From NCBI GenBank assembly GCA_900314525.1, contig OMVN01000014.1:1-64000 (forward strand): a stretch of DNA of 64,000 bases. The letters are read 5' to 3'. Shown here one piece after another: positions 25,392-33,513 of the stretch (position 1 is its first letter; each line of letters starts with the position of its first letter). This DNA comes from an uncultured Eubacteriales bacterium. Lineage in GTDB: Bacteria; Bacillota; Clostridia; Lachnospirales; Lachnospiraceae. A program made the position numbers and the translations under genes. The notes below the pieces were generated by a model. That model searched no databases, was not told the DNA's origin, and saw only the letters and a program-made list of their open reading frames with translations.

Positions 25392-26030
25392 ATGAGTGAA
25401 GAAAAAATGAAAAATTGTAAGTATTGTCATAGTGAAATTCCTGCAAAGGCTAAGATTTGTCCGAACTGCAGAAAGAAACAGAAGGGAATCATGAAGTGGA
25501 TTATTATCGGTGGAGTACTTGTTTTGATTATAGGGGGAGGCAAAGCTGCAGGCAGTTCAAAGGATAAGAATCCGAAAAAGGTTGGAAGCACAGGTGCTTC
25601 TACATCAAGTGACAATACATCAGGTGATACAAAAGAAACACATAACGAGTTCGCAGTTGGAGATATTGTGGAGACAGATGATTTTCGAATTACATATATA
25701 TCTGCAGAGGATTATGTGTCAGATAATGAATTTATGCAGCCGAAAGAAGGTAATAAATTTATTAAGGCAACATTTGAGTTTGAAAATATCAGTAAAGATG
25801 ATCAGACTGTAAGCAGTATGGTTGATTTTAATTGTTATGCAGATGGATATGATATGGAGTCTCGCTATTTTGATGATGGTGATTTAAGTGCAACATTATC
25901 ATCGGGTAAGAAAACACAGGGGAGTGTTTATTATGAAGTACCAGTAAATGCACAGGAAATCACGATTGAATATGAGACAAACTATTTTACACAGGATAAG
26001 ATTATATTTGATGTCTTAAAACCACAGTAG
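25392..26030 (+). CDS. zinc-ribbon, single-pass, DUF4352-type protein
   Basis: 212 residues, ATG with AAAGGAG upstream. CKYCHSEIPAKAKICPNC at the N-terminus is a four-Cys zinc ribbon. A membrane helix follows (IMKWIIIGGVLVLIIGGG), then a Ser/Thr-rich linker and an outer beta domain (~90-212; FRITYISAEDYV, KATFEFENISKDDQTV) typical of DUF4352/telokin-like folds. Such proteins are often near kinases or surface proteins. It follows the kinase gene by 96 bp, so the two may act together at the membrane. Confidence 0.75.
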   Translation: MSEEKMKNCKYCHSEIPAKAKICPNCRKKQKGIMKWIIIGGVLVLIIGGGKAAGSSKDKNPKKVGSTGASTSSDNTSGDTKETHNEFAVGDIVETDDFRITYISAEDYVSDNEFMQPKEGNKFIKATFEFENISKDDQTVSSMVDFNCYADGYDMESRYFDDGDLSATLSSGKKTQGSVYYEVPVNAQEITIEYETNYFTQDKIIFDVLKPQ

Positions 26031-26051
26031 TAGGTGATTGGATAGCATTTT

Positions 26052-26114
26052 ATGCCGAGGAAGAATTGACTACAAAAAACTTGTAGAATATATTCTTTTT
26101 CGGCAATTTTTTTT
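26052..26114 (+). terminator. intrinsic terminator
   Basis: TGCCGAGGAAGAAT pairs with ATTCTTTTTCGGCA, enclosing a second CTACAA/TTGTAG hairpin, and ends with nine T (one A after the stem). Confidence 0.85.
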
Positions 26115-26124
26115 AAGAAAATTA

Positions 26125-26152
26125 TTGCCAAAATCAAATGCTTTGATATAAT
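26125..26152 (+). promoter_or_regulatory. promoter of ddh
   Basis: TTGCCA at 26125-26130, 16-bp spacer, TATAAT at 26147-26152. An 80-nt leader with a weak TGGCGGTTAA/TTAGCCA hairpin follows. Confidence 0.65.
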
Positions 26153-26232
26153 TGTAGCAGAGACTAAATGATTAGACGCGTGATGGCGGTTAAACATGAA
26201 TTAGCCACTAACAGTAAGAAAGGAATAAATTA

Positions 26233-27213
26233 ATGAGAATTGGAATTTTAGGTTATGGTAACCTTGGAAGAGGCGTTGAGTGCGCTGTAAAGCAGAATGA
26301 TGATGTTGAGTTAAAGGCAGTATTTACAAGAAGAAATCCTGCAGATGTTAAGATATTAACACCTGGTGTTAATGTATATTCAGTAAACGATGTAGAAGCA
26401 CACAAGGACGAAATAGATGTACTTATCATCTGTGGAGGAAGTGCTACAGATTTACCAGAAATGACACCAAAGTATACAAAATATTTCAATGTAATTGACA
26501 GTTTTGATACTCATGCAAATATCCCACAGCATTTTGCTAATGTTGACAAAGCAGCTAAAGAGAACGGACACATCGCCCTTATCTCATGTGGATGGGATCC
26601 AGGAATGTTCTCACTTAACAGATTATATGCTAATGCAATCCTTCCAGAAGGAAATGATTATACATTCTGGGGTAAAGGTGTAAGCCAGGGACATTCTGAT
26701 GCAATCAGAAGAGTAGAAGGCGTTAAAGATGGCAAACAGTACACAATTCCAGTTGAGAGCGCTTTAGAGTCTGTAAGAAATGGTGAGAATCCAGAACTTA
26801 CTACAAGACAGAAACATACAAGAGAATGTTTTGTTGTAGCTGAAGAGGGAGCAGATTTAGCTAAGATCGAAGAAGAAATCAAGAATATGCCAAATTACTT
26901 CTCAGATTATGACACTACAGTTCACTTCATTACAGAGGAAGAACTTAAGAAGAACCATAGCGGAATTCAACACGGTGGATTTGTATTCCGTTCTGGAGTA
27001 ACAGGTTGGAACAAAGAAAATAAGCATGTCATCGAGTACAGCTTAAAGCTTGATTCAAACCCAGAGTTCACATCATCAGTTTTAGTTGCATATGCAAGAG
27101 CAATCAACAGACTTCACAGTGAAGGCGTAAATGGTTGCAAGACTGTATTTGATATTGCACCTGCTTACTTAAGCCCATTATCAGGTGATGAAATAAGAGC
27201 TCATTTATTGTAA
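26233..27213 (+). CDS. ddh: meso-diaminopimelate D-dehydrogenase
   Basis: 326 residues, ATG with AAAGGA upstream. Catalyses the one-step NADPH-dependent conversion between tetrahydrodipicolinate and meso-diaminopimelate for lysine and peptidoglycan. Seen: the Rossmann start IGILGYGNLGRGVE, DSFDTHANIPQHF, SCGWDPGMFSLNR (substrate pocket) and GKGVSQGHSDAIRRVEGV, all typical of Ddh. Length matches the family. A separate dapL gene at 52533 supplies the other route. Confidence 0.96.
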   Translation: MRIGILGYGNLGRGVECAVKQNDDVELKAVFTRRNPADVKILTPGVNVYSVNDVEAHKDEIDVLIICGGSATDLPEMTPKYTKYFNVIDSFDTHANIPQHFANVDKAAKENGHIALISCGWDPGMFSLNRLYANAILPEGNDYTFWGKGVSQGHSDAIRRVEGVKDGKQYTIPVESALESVRNGENPELTTRQKHTRECFVVAEEGADLAKIEEEIKNMPNYFSDYDTTVHFITEEELKKNHSGIQHGGFVFRSGVTGWNKENKHVIEYSLKLDSNPEFTSSVLVAYARAINRLHSEGVNGCKTVFDIAPAYLSPLSGDEIRAHLL

Positions 27214-27267
27214 TTTGAATTGTATTTTTAAGCCAGAACGCGGCTTTATAATATGAATTTAATGGGG

Positions 27268-27302
27268 AAGGGTCTGTACCATTTTTGGTACGGGCCCTTT
27301 TC
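27268..27302 (+). terminator. ddh terminator
   Basis: AAGGGTCTGTACC pairs with GGTACGGGCCCTT (one mismatch) around a TTTTT-containing loop, followed by TTCT. Confidence 0.75.
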
Positions 27303-27332
27303 TGAAAATTAAAGATTATTAAGGAGAATAGA

Positions 27333-27950
27333 TTGAAAACAAGAATTAAAGTTGCCCTTACTATTAATATTTTAATGATAATATTTGAAATTGCGGGAAC
27401 ATGGATAAGCTACAGCAATTCAGGTATTTCTAATTTGGTATTCTACACTGTTGATAGCAATATTTTGGCATTTATTAGTTGTGTGGCATTTGTTATTATG
27501 TGTCTTATGAATAAGAACAGCAGGGCAGTATCAATGCTTCGATATATTGCTACAATTAATCTTGCCCTGACATTTACCATAGTAGTGTTTGTATTTGTTC
27601 CAATGTGCGTACCATATGGATTTGATGCAGTTGCGGACATTTTGTACAGGGGACCTCAGATTTTTCATCATGTCTTGTGCCCTATACTTTCATTTGTTTC
27701 GTTTGCCTTTTTTGAGGAAAATGAGATTATTAACAGAAAAAACAGTGCATTTGCAGTTGTATTTACATTGCTTTATGCAGTTGTTACACTGACACTTAAT
27801 ATATTAAAAGTGCTAGAAGGTCCATATCCTTTCTTATACGTTTATAAGCAGCCAGTGTGGGCATCAGTGATGTGGTTTGTTTTAATCCCACTTATTGCGT
27901 ATGGGTATAGCCTTTTGATTGGGTTTATTTATACTAAGAAGAATAAATAG
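27333..27950 (+). CDS. Pr6Pr-type multispanning membrane protein
   Basis: 205 residues from a TTG start with GGAG upstream. Six hydrophobic helices are visible (VALTINILMIIFEIAGTWI; NILAFISCVAFVIMCL; LALTFTIVVFVFVPMCV; IFHHVLCPILSFVSFAFF; AVVFTLLYAVVTLTLNIL; VMWFVLIPLIAYGYSLLIGF). The pattern of helices with a conserved HH-V-x-CP centre suits the Pr6Pr / FAR-17a-AIG1-like group, whose function in bacteria is unknown. It is 8 bp before the sfsA-like gene, so the two are co-transcribed. Confidence 0.65.
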   Translation: MKTRIKVALTINILMIIFEIAGTWISYSNSGISNLVFYTVDSNILAFISCVAFVIMCLMNKNSRAVSMLRYIATINLALTFTIVVFVFVPMCVPYGFDAVADILYRGPQIFHHVLCPILSFVSFAFFEENEIINRKNSAFAVVFTLLYAVVTLTLNILKVLEGPYPFLYVYKQPVWASVMWFVLIPLIAYGYSLLIGFIYTKKNK

Positions 27951-27958
27951 GAGAATGT

Positions 27959-28510
27959 ATGAAATATAATGAAACTGTTGTGGGGGAATTTATCAATCGT
28001 CCTAATAGATTTATTGCCCATGTTAATATTAACGGAAAAACAGGATATGATCTTATAGCAGTTTATAAAGAGAACTTTGGTCTTATTAACATTGATAGTC
28101 AGGCACCAAATAAGGTCGTAGGGGAATGGCTTGAAAAACAGGATTACACATTTGTAAAGCCAGAATACACATTTGGCAAATCAAGAATTGATTTTTATAT
28201 GGAGAAAGGTGATGAGCAGTTTCTTCTGGAGGTCAAGGGCTGCACACTTGAAAAGGGTGGAGTGGGATATTTTCCTGATGCACCTACAGAGAGAGGTGTA
28301 AAACATCTCTATGAACTTTCGGAGGCAGTGAAGAAGGGATATAACTGTTTTCTTGCATTTGTAATTCAGATGGAAGGTGTAAGTGAGGTTCTCCCCAATG
28401 AGGAGATTCACAAAGAATTTGGAGTAGCACTGAGACATGCTGTAAATGCTGGTGTAAAAGTGTTGTTTCTGAAGTGTAAGGTGGAAGAAGATTCCCTAAG
28501 AATACTATAA
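27959..28510 (+). CDS. sfsA: SfsA-like DNA/RNA nuclease family protein with internal deletion
   Basis: 183 residues, ATG with GGAG upstream. SfsA is normally about 230 residues. The N-terminus (GEFINRPNRFIAHVNINGKT) and everything from YDLIAVYKENFGLINIDSQAPN to the end are clear SfsA, including FGKSRIDFYME and the nuclease-like LEVKGCTLE (E-x-K) and FPDAPTERGVKHL. Missing is the ~40-residue block between them that holds the conserved CHVxNTGRxxEL segment of the OB-like domain. The frame is intact across the gap, so a shortened protein should be made. Whether it works is uncertain. Confidence 0.85.
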   Translation: MKYNETVVGEFINRPNRFIAHVNINGKTGYDLIAVYKENFGLINIDSQAPNKVVGEWLEKQDYTFVKPEYTFGKSRIDFYMEKGDEQFLLEVKGCTLEKGGVGYFPDAPTERGVKHLYELSEAVKKGYNCFLAFVIQMEGVSEVLPNEEIHKEFGVALRHAVNAGVKVLFLKCKVEEDSLRIL

Positions 28511-28515
28511 AAATA

Positions 28516-28627
28516 TTGACTAACAATCAAAGGTGTGTTAATTTGTAAGTAAAAAATTGCACTAACTATTTAGAGTCAAATATAAAAAATGGTCTTAAAA
28601 ATGCAACCTTTTTTAAGACTATTTTTA
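28516..28627 (+). promoter_or_regulatory. proS leader with promoter-like elements and hairpin
   Basis: TTGACT (28516-28521) and TAATTT (28539-28544) are 17 bp apart. Downstream AATGGTCTTAAAAA pairs with TTTTTTAAGACTATT and is followed by T-rich sequence (28588-28627). It may be an attenuator of proS or the terminator of sfsA read from upstream. T-box elements were sought and not found. Confidence 0.45.
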
Positions 28628-28675
28628 TGAATTTTTTTTGGCTCAGAACAGTAACAAATAAATTAGGAGATAAAT

Positions 28676-30109
28676 ATGGCAAACGAGAAAAAATTAGTTG
28701 AGCAGATTACTTCAATGGAAGATGATTTTGCACAATGGTACACAGATGTAGTTAAAAAAGCAGAACTTATGGGATATTCAAGTGTAAAGGGCTGTATGAT
28801 TTTTAAACCAGCAGGTTACGCAATCTGGGAGAATATTCAGAAAGAATTAGATAGAAGATTCAAAGAGACAGGTGTGGAGAATGTTTACATGCCAATGTTC
28901 ATTCCAGAGAGCCTTCTTGAAAAAGAAAAAGATCATGTAGAAGGATTTGCTCCGGAAGTAGCATGGGTAACAGAGGGCGGACTTAACAAATTACAGGAAA
29001 AACTTTGTGTGAGACCAACATCTGAAACATTATTCTGTGATTTCTATAAAGATGAAATCCAGTCTTACAGAGATCTTCCAAAGGTATACAACCAGTGGTG
29101 TTCGGTTGTAAGATGGGAGAAAGAGACAAGACCATTCCTTCGTTCAAGAGAGTTCTTATGGCAGGAAGGACATACTGCACATGCAACAGCAGAGGAGGCA
29201 GTAGAGCGTACAGAGCAGATGTTAAATCTTTATGCAGATTTCTGTGAGGAAGTATTAGCTATTCCTGTAGTAAAAGGTAGAAAGACAGACAAAGAGAAAT
29301 TTGCTGGTGCTGAGGCAACTTATACAATCGAGGCACTTATGCATGATGGTAAAGCACTCCAGTCTGGTACAAGCCACAACTTTGGAGATGGTTTTGCTAA
29401 GGCATTTGGAATTCAGTATACAGATAAAGACAATAAATTAAAATATGTACACCAGACATCATGGGGAATGACTACAAGACTTATCGGTGCTGTAATTATG
29501 GTTCATGGAGATAATAGTGGACTTGTACTTCCACCAATGGTTGCACCAGTTCAGGTGGAAGTTGTTCCAATTATGCAGAAGAAAGAGGGAGTATTAGATA
29601 AGGCATTTGAAATCAGAGACATGCTCTCTAACTTCAGAGTAAAAGTAGATGATTCTGACAAGAGCCCAGGATTCAAGCGTTCAGAGCAGGAAATGAGAGG
29701 AATCCCACTCAGAGTAGAAATAGGACCTAGAGATGTTGAGGCAGGACAGGCAATCATTGCAAGAAGAGATACAGGAGAGAAAATCACAGTATCTATCGAC
29801 GAAATTCCACAGAAGGTTGATGAACTCTTAAGCCTTATGCAGAAAGAAATGCTTGAGAGAGCAAGAACACACAGAGATGCACATACATATACAGCTTCTA
29901 ACTATGATGAGTTCAAAGAAATAATTGCAACTAAGCCAGGATTTGTAAAAGCTATGTGGTGTGGTAATCAGGAATGTGAAGACAAGATAAAAGAAGAAAC
30001 AACAGCTACATCAAGATGTATGCCTTTCGAACAGGAAAATATTTCAGATGTATGCGTATGCTGCGGAAAACCAGCAAAAGCAATGGTATATTGGGGCAAG
30101 GCATACTAA
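28676..30109 (+). CDS. proS: prolyl-tRNA synthetase (short, archaeal/eukaryotic type)
   Basis: 477 residues, ATG with AGGAG upstream. Charges tRNA-Pro. Class II motifs: [16 protein letters not shown] (motif 1 helix), [25 protein letters not shown] (motif 2) and [16 protein letters not shown] (motif 3), then an anticodon-binding domain (VQVEVVPIM) and a C-terminal zinc-binding domain with CGNQEC and CVCCGK cysteines. The editing insert of the long bacterial type is absent, so this is the type with the archaeal-like C-terminal extension, which occurs in many Clostridia. Confidence 0.96.
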   Translation: MANEKKLVEQITSMEDDFAQWYTDVVKKAELMGYSSVKGCMIFKPAGYAIWENIQKELDRRFKETGVENVYMPMFIPESLLEKEKDHVEGFAPEVAWVTEGGLNKLQEKLCVRPTSETLFCDFYKDEIQSYRDLPKVYNQWCSVVRWEKETRPFLRSREFLWQEGHTAHATAEEAVERTEQMLNLYADFCEEVLAIPVVKGRKTDKEKFAGAEATYTIEALMHDGKALQSGTSHNFGDGFAKAFGIQYTDKDNKLKYVHQTSWGMTTRLIGAVIMVHGDNSGLVLPPMVAPVQVEVVPIMQKKEGVLDKAFEIRDMLSNFRVKVDDSDKSPGFKRSEQEMRGIPLRVEIGPRDVEAGQAIIARRDTGEKITVSIDEIPQKVDELLSLMQKEMLERARTHRDAHTYTASNYDEFKEIIATKPGFVKAMWCGNQECEDKIKEETTATSRCMPFEQENISDVCVCCGKPAKAMVYWGKAY

Positions 30110-30157
30110 GATAAATTAGAATATATAACATTAATAGATCATAAGAATCTACAAGAA

Positions 30158-30236
30158 AACAGACCTGTATTGATAATCTCCCATTCTACTGGACATCCAG
30201 TGAAAGGGGACATATCAATTACAGGTCTGTTTTTTA
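30158..30236 (+). terminator. proS terminator, long hairpin (long-hairpin family, copy B)
   Basis: AACAGACCTGTATTGATA pairs with TATCAATTACAGGTCTGTT; the apex is ACTGGACATCCAGT (30188-30201) with GAAAGGGGA flank. A T6 run follows, so it should terminate. The apex resembles that of 20217-20298 while the basal stem differs. Confidence 0.8.
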
Positions 30237-30342
30237 CCTCCAAAAATCGAAAAAATGAATCTGGAGGCATCAGGTGAAGATGAACCATGAGGACGCCGAG
30301 AAAAAACTACCTCCAAAAACCGAAAAATCCATTCTGGAGGTA
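30235..30342. repeat. two CCTCCA hairpin repeats
   Basis: Copy 1: TACCTCCA at 30235-30242 and TGGAGGCA at 30262-30269. Copy 2: TACCTCCA at 30308-30315 and TGGAGGTA at 30335-30342. Loops contain ATCGAAAAA and ACCGAAAAA, matching the GACGAAAAA of the 12-kb array. The two cores are 73 bp apart, the same period as the array, although the spacer sequence differs. Confidence 0.8.
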
Positions 30343-30350
30343 AATGTGGC

Positions 30351-30384
30351 TAAAAAAGAGACGGCCAAAGCCGTCTCGAAAAAA
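30351..30384 (-). terminator. terminator of the CYTH-amylase operon
   Basis: GAGACGGC and GCCGTCTC form an 8-bp perfect stem with CAAA loop. On the minus strand the stem is followed by T6 (AAAAAA on plus at 30352-30357). Confidence 0.85.
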
Positions 30385-30433
30385 TTCCAACTTTGAGGGT
30401 TACATAATTCTGCCACAATAGCTATTTTATAAC

Positions 30434-32197
30434 TTAAATATTATAAATTATTATACTGTTTTTAGCTAACATATTATCTGCATATCCTGTCTGGAACAGT
30501 ATGTCTTTTTTCTTAATATCAAGTGGTAGTGCGTTATCACTGCAGTTTATTACTACGCTGATAACTTCGGCTCCGTCGTCAGATATTCTCTTATAACTTA
30601 TCACTCTGTCATTATCGAAGAGGTGTGTAAATTCATAATTGTTGCTCCTAAGTGCCTGGTGTTCCTTCCTCATTGCAATTAATTTCTTCATTCGCTCAAT
30701 CTTGTCATAGTACATGCCCTTCATTATCTGTTTCCATGGCATACATCTTCTACAGTCAGGGTCGTGACCGCCTTCTAGGGCAATCTCTGTGCCATAGTAT
30801 ATGCACACTGTTCCGGGCATTGTAAAAAGTACTCCAAATTGCTGATAGAATGATCTTATATCAGACAGTTTTGTAATGAGTCTTTCTGTGTCGTGTGAGT
30901 CTAGCAGATTAAAGAGTACCTTGTTTACCTGCATAGGATACATGGAGAAACATCTGTTGATGCTGTATTCAAAATCTTTTGCAGTTTTTTTGCTGTCCAG
31001 CCAGAAGTCATTTATACTGTCGGTGAGAGGGTAGTTCATGACGGAATCAAACTCGTCTCCTCTGAGCCACGGCATTGAGTCGTGCCATGCTTCACCAAGA
31101 ATATAGAAATCAGGTTTGATTTTCTTTAATTCTCTGTGCATCCTTTTGCATAATGTGTGGGAAATTTCATCAGATACATCAAGTCTTATGGCGTCAATGT
31201 CATATTTTTCTATCCAGTTTTTTATGACGCTAACTATGTATTTGATTACCTCTTCGTTATTTGTATTTAGTTTTGGCATCATATCAACAAAGGCAAAACT
31301 ATAATAGTTTTTCTTTTTTGAATTGTCAGATGACTTGTCAAAAGGCCATTTGTTAACCATAAACCAGTCATAATATTTTGACTGTGGGCCATTTTCTACT
31401 ACATCCTGCCATGGCTTAAAGAGAGGACCCGAGTGGTTAAATACGCCGTCCATCATAACTCGTATTCCAGAATCGTGGGCTGCTTTTACCATTTCTGCCA
31501 TGTCTTCATCCGAACCAAAATGAGGATCTATCTTTGTGTAACTCTTTGTGTCATATTTGTGGTTTGTTGATCCTTGACAAATTGGCGTTAGGTAGAGACC
31601 AGTAATTCCAAGGTTTTTTAGATAATCAATCTTGGAAGTTATTCCTTTTAAGTCACCGCCATAGAAATCATCGTATTTAACAGTCTTGTCAGGATCTTTC
31701 CATGGAAGAACATTTTCGGGGTCAGTAGATGGATCACCGTTACAGAATCTGTCAATAAATATCTGGTACCACACAGTGTCGTTGACCCAGTCAGGAGTTT
31801 TAATAATATCTGACGGGTTCATCCATGAATACATAAACAACTGCTGTCTTCCTTTGTATTTCTTGAATTCATCATATTTGTAAATCCTGTCTTCGCAGAG
31901 TACGTATTTGTCATCTTCAGATTCAATAATAAAATAATAAGCCAGTCTCTTGTACTCAGGTGTAACTTTGAATGTCCACATTAGATGGTTTTCGAGTTTT
32001 GTCACCTTTAATTGGTCCGCTTCTTTACCTTTTAAGCGGTTATTGCCACCCATGATACCGTTAATAAAAGGGTCGTTGTGCATAAGAGTTACATTTGTGA
32101 CATCATAATCTGTTCTAATAGAAATGATGATATTAGTATCATCTAGACAGTAGCAGTAGCTGTCACTGCATCTGTGATATATTGCGGATAAATTCAT
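30434..32197 (-). CDS. GH13 alpha-amylase family enzyme (neopullulanase/cyclomaltodextrinase-like)
   Basis: 587 residues, ATG with AAGGAGG upstream. An N-terminal beta domain (~1-120, CBM34-like) precedes a TIM barrel beginning VWYQIFIDRFCNGDP. Catalytic residues: nucleophile Asp in DAIRLDVSDE (~337), acid/base Glu in ILGEAWH (~366) and Asp in LLDSHDTER (~430); DGVFNHSG is the conserved region I. A short C-terminal beta domain ends the protein. No signal peptide is present, so it acts on imported maltodextrin or glycogen inside the cell. Domain order fits GH13 subfamily 20. Co-transcribed with the CYTH gene, 3 bp apart. Confidence 0.9.
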   Translation of the reverse strand: MNLSAIYHRCSDSYCYCLDDTNIIISIRTDYDVTNVTLMHNDPFINGIMGGNNRLKGKEADQLKVTKLENHLMWTFKVTPEYKRLAYYFIIESEDDKYVLCEDRIYKYDEFKKYKGRQQLFMYSWMNPSDIIKTPDWVNDTVWYQIFIDRFCNGDPSTDPENVLPWKDPDKTVKYDDFYGGDLKGITSKIDYLKNLGITGLYLTPICQGSTNHKYDTKSYTKIDPHFGSDEDMAEMVKAAHDSGIRVMMDGVFNHSGPLFKPWQDVVENGPQSKYYDWFMVNKWPFDKSSDNSKKKNYYSFAFVDMMPKLNTNNEEVIKYIVSVIKNWIEKYDIDAIRLDVSDEISHTLCKRMHRELKKIKPDFYILGEAWHDSMPWLRGDEFDSVMNYPLTDSINDFWLDSKKTAKDFEYSINRCFSMYPMQVNKVLFNLLDSHDTERLITKLSDIRSFYQQFGVLFTMPGTVCIYYGTEIALEGGHDPDCRRCMPWKQIMKGMYYDKIERMKKLIAMRKEHQALRSNNYEFTHLFDNDRVISYKRISDDGAEVISVVINCSDNALPLDIKKKDILFQTGYADNMLAKNSIIIYNI

Positions 32198-32200
32198 AGG

Positions 32201-32653
32201 CTAATCCTCCTTGATTTTTAAACTACTTAAATAACTGTTGTGGTACTTTCCATCGTAAGTAACATCTTCCTTAAACCATTCAGGGGCTTTGAAAGATTCT
32301 GCCTCTTCTACTGATGGAAATTCCACCTCGGCAATAATAAGTCCGTCAAAGACACCTTCAAAAACATCCAGCTCGATAGTGTAGTTATTGTATGGAATCA
32401 GATATCTTTTTTTGGCAATTATGTTGCCATCTGCTTTTGGTAGGAGATGTTCGTAACTTTCTTTGGTAAGTGGCAGATTGTATTCCTCTCTTGCCATCAT
32501 GCCTTTTGATTTATATGTCATGTAATAATTATCATCTTCTTTTCTAATACGCACTACTGGTGATGTGCAAAGGTACGCCTGGCTGATTTCGTGATATTTA
32601 TATTCTGTGAGATCAGGAATAGTACCTGTCAGAAATTTTCTCTCTATTTCCAT
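32201..32653 (-). CDS. CYTH domain triphosphate tunnel metalloenzyme
   Basis: 150 residues, ATG with GGAGG upstream. The family signature MEIERKFL (ExExK) opens the protein. Basic strands lining the tunnel follow: VVRIRKEDD, YYMTYKSKG, IIAKKRYLIPY, and the acidic metal ligands in IELDVFEG and IIAEVEFPS. Length fits single-domain CYTH enzymes, many of which hydrolyse inorganic tripolyphosphate. It lies 3 bp upstream of the amylase gene on the same strand. Confidence 0.92.
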   Translation of the reverse strand: MEIERKFLTGTIPDLTEYKYHEISQAYLCTSPVVRIRKEDDNYYMTYKSKGMMAREEYNLPLTKESYEHLLPKADGNIIAKKRYLIPYNNYTIELDVFEGVFDGLIIAEVEFPSVEEAESFKAPEWFKEDVTYDGKYHNSYLSSLKIKED

Positions 32654-32812
32654 CTTGTTTCCTCCATAAAATTATACATAGATTTATTTTACAATATAAG
32701 ATGGTCAAATACTACGGATTTTATGTAAATTTTATGTAAAAAAAAGTAACACATTATGATATAATCGAAGTGTAAATTGTGCATAATTAAATATGTTTTT
32801 AGGAGGTAAAAA

Positions 32813-33358
32813 ATGAGTTTAGTATATACATTTTTAGCAGACAGTTGTGAAGAAGTAGAGGCACTCAGTGTTGTTGATGTCTTAAGAAGAGCGGGAATTG
32901 AAGTGGTTATGGTATCTGTGACAGGAAATAAGATGATTACAGGTTCTCATAAGATAAAGATAGAAGCAGATGCTTTGTATGATGATGTTGATATTAATAA
33001 AGGTGATATGCTGTTTTTACCAGGAGGAATGCCTGGTACTCTCACTCTTAAGGCACATGAGGGATTGAAAAATGATTTGCTCAGATTTAATGAGGCAGGA
33101 AAGAAGCTTGCAGCAATATGTGCAGCACCTAGTGTACTTGGGGAATTGTCACTGTTAAAAGGAAAGAAGGCCACATGCTATCCTGGATTTGAAGATAAGT
33201 TATTAGGAGCAGATTACACCGGAGATAAATTTGAGACAGACGGCAATGTTACAACAGGAAGAGGAATGGGAGTTGCTGTAGATTTTGGACTTGAGCTTGT
33301 AAGGGTATTAGCAGGTGAAGGTAAAGCTGCAGAAATAAAAGAAAGTATTCAGATGTAA
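32813..33358 (+). CDS. DJ-1/PfpI family protein
   Basis: 181 residues, ATG with GGAGG upstream. The nucleophile-elbow AAICAAPSVLGE carries the conserved Cys (~103). The N-terminal strand with DSCEEVEALSVVDVLRRAG contains the conserved Glu, and MLFLPGGMPGT is the usual glycine loop. This places it with the YajL/DJ-1 branch, annotated variously as chaperone or deglycase (activity still debated). It probably helps against carbonyl or oxidative damage. It lies upstream of the tig promoter. Confidence 0.93.
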   Translation: MSLVYTFLADSCEEVEALSVVDVLRRAGIEVVMVSVTGNKMITGSHKIKIEADALYDDVDINKGDMLFLPGGMPGTLTLKAHEGLKNDLLRFNEAGKKLAAICAAPSVLGELSLLKGKKATCYPGFEDKLLGADYTGDKFETDGNVTTGRGMGVAVDFGLELVRVLAGEGKAAEIKESIQM

Positions 33359-33366
33359 AAAAAATA

Positions 33367-33395
33367 TAGACTAAAATAAAACCATGTGGTATAAT
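33367..33395 (+). promoter_or_regulatory. promoter of tig
   Basis: TAGACT (33367-33372), 17-bp spacer, TATAAT (33390-33395). The ~110-nt leader ends with a short CCGCCTTAAGGTGG inverted repeat just before the ribosome site. Confidence 0.65.
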
Positions 33396-33513
33396 ACTAC
33401 GATGTTACATTGTATTTTAGTATTTTGCTAAGAGAATGATAAGAAAATACGCAGTAATTACTGCTATAAATAGCACGTCCGCCTTAAGGTGGCAGAATGG
33501 AGGAATTATTAAA

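Noticed and set aside
28511-28675. T-box leader upstream of proS
   Set aside because: No T-box consensus, specifier loop or antiterminator could be found; only a simple hairpin is present.
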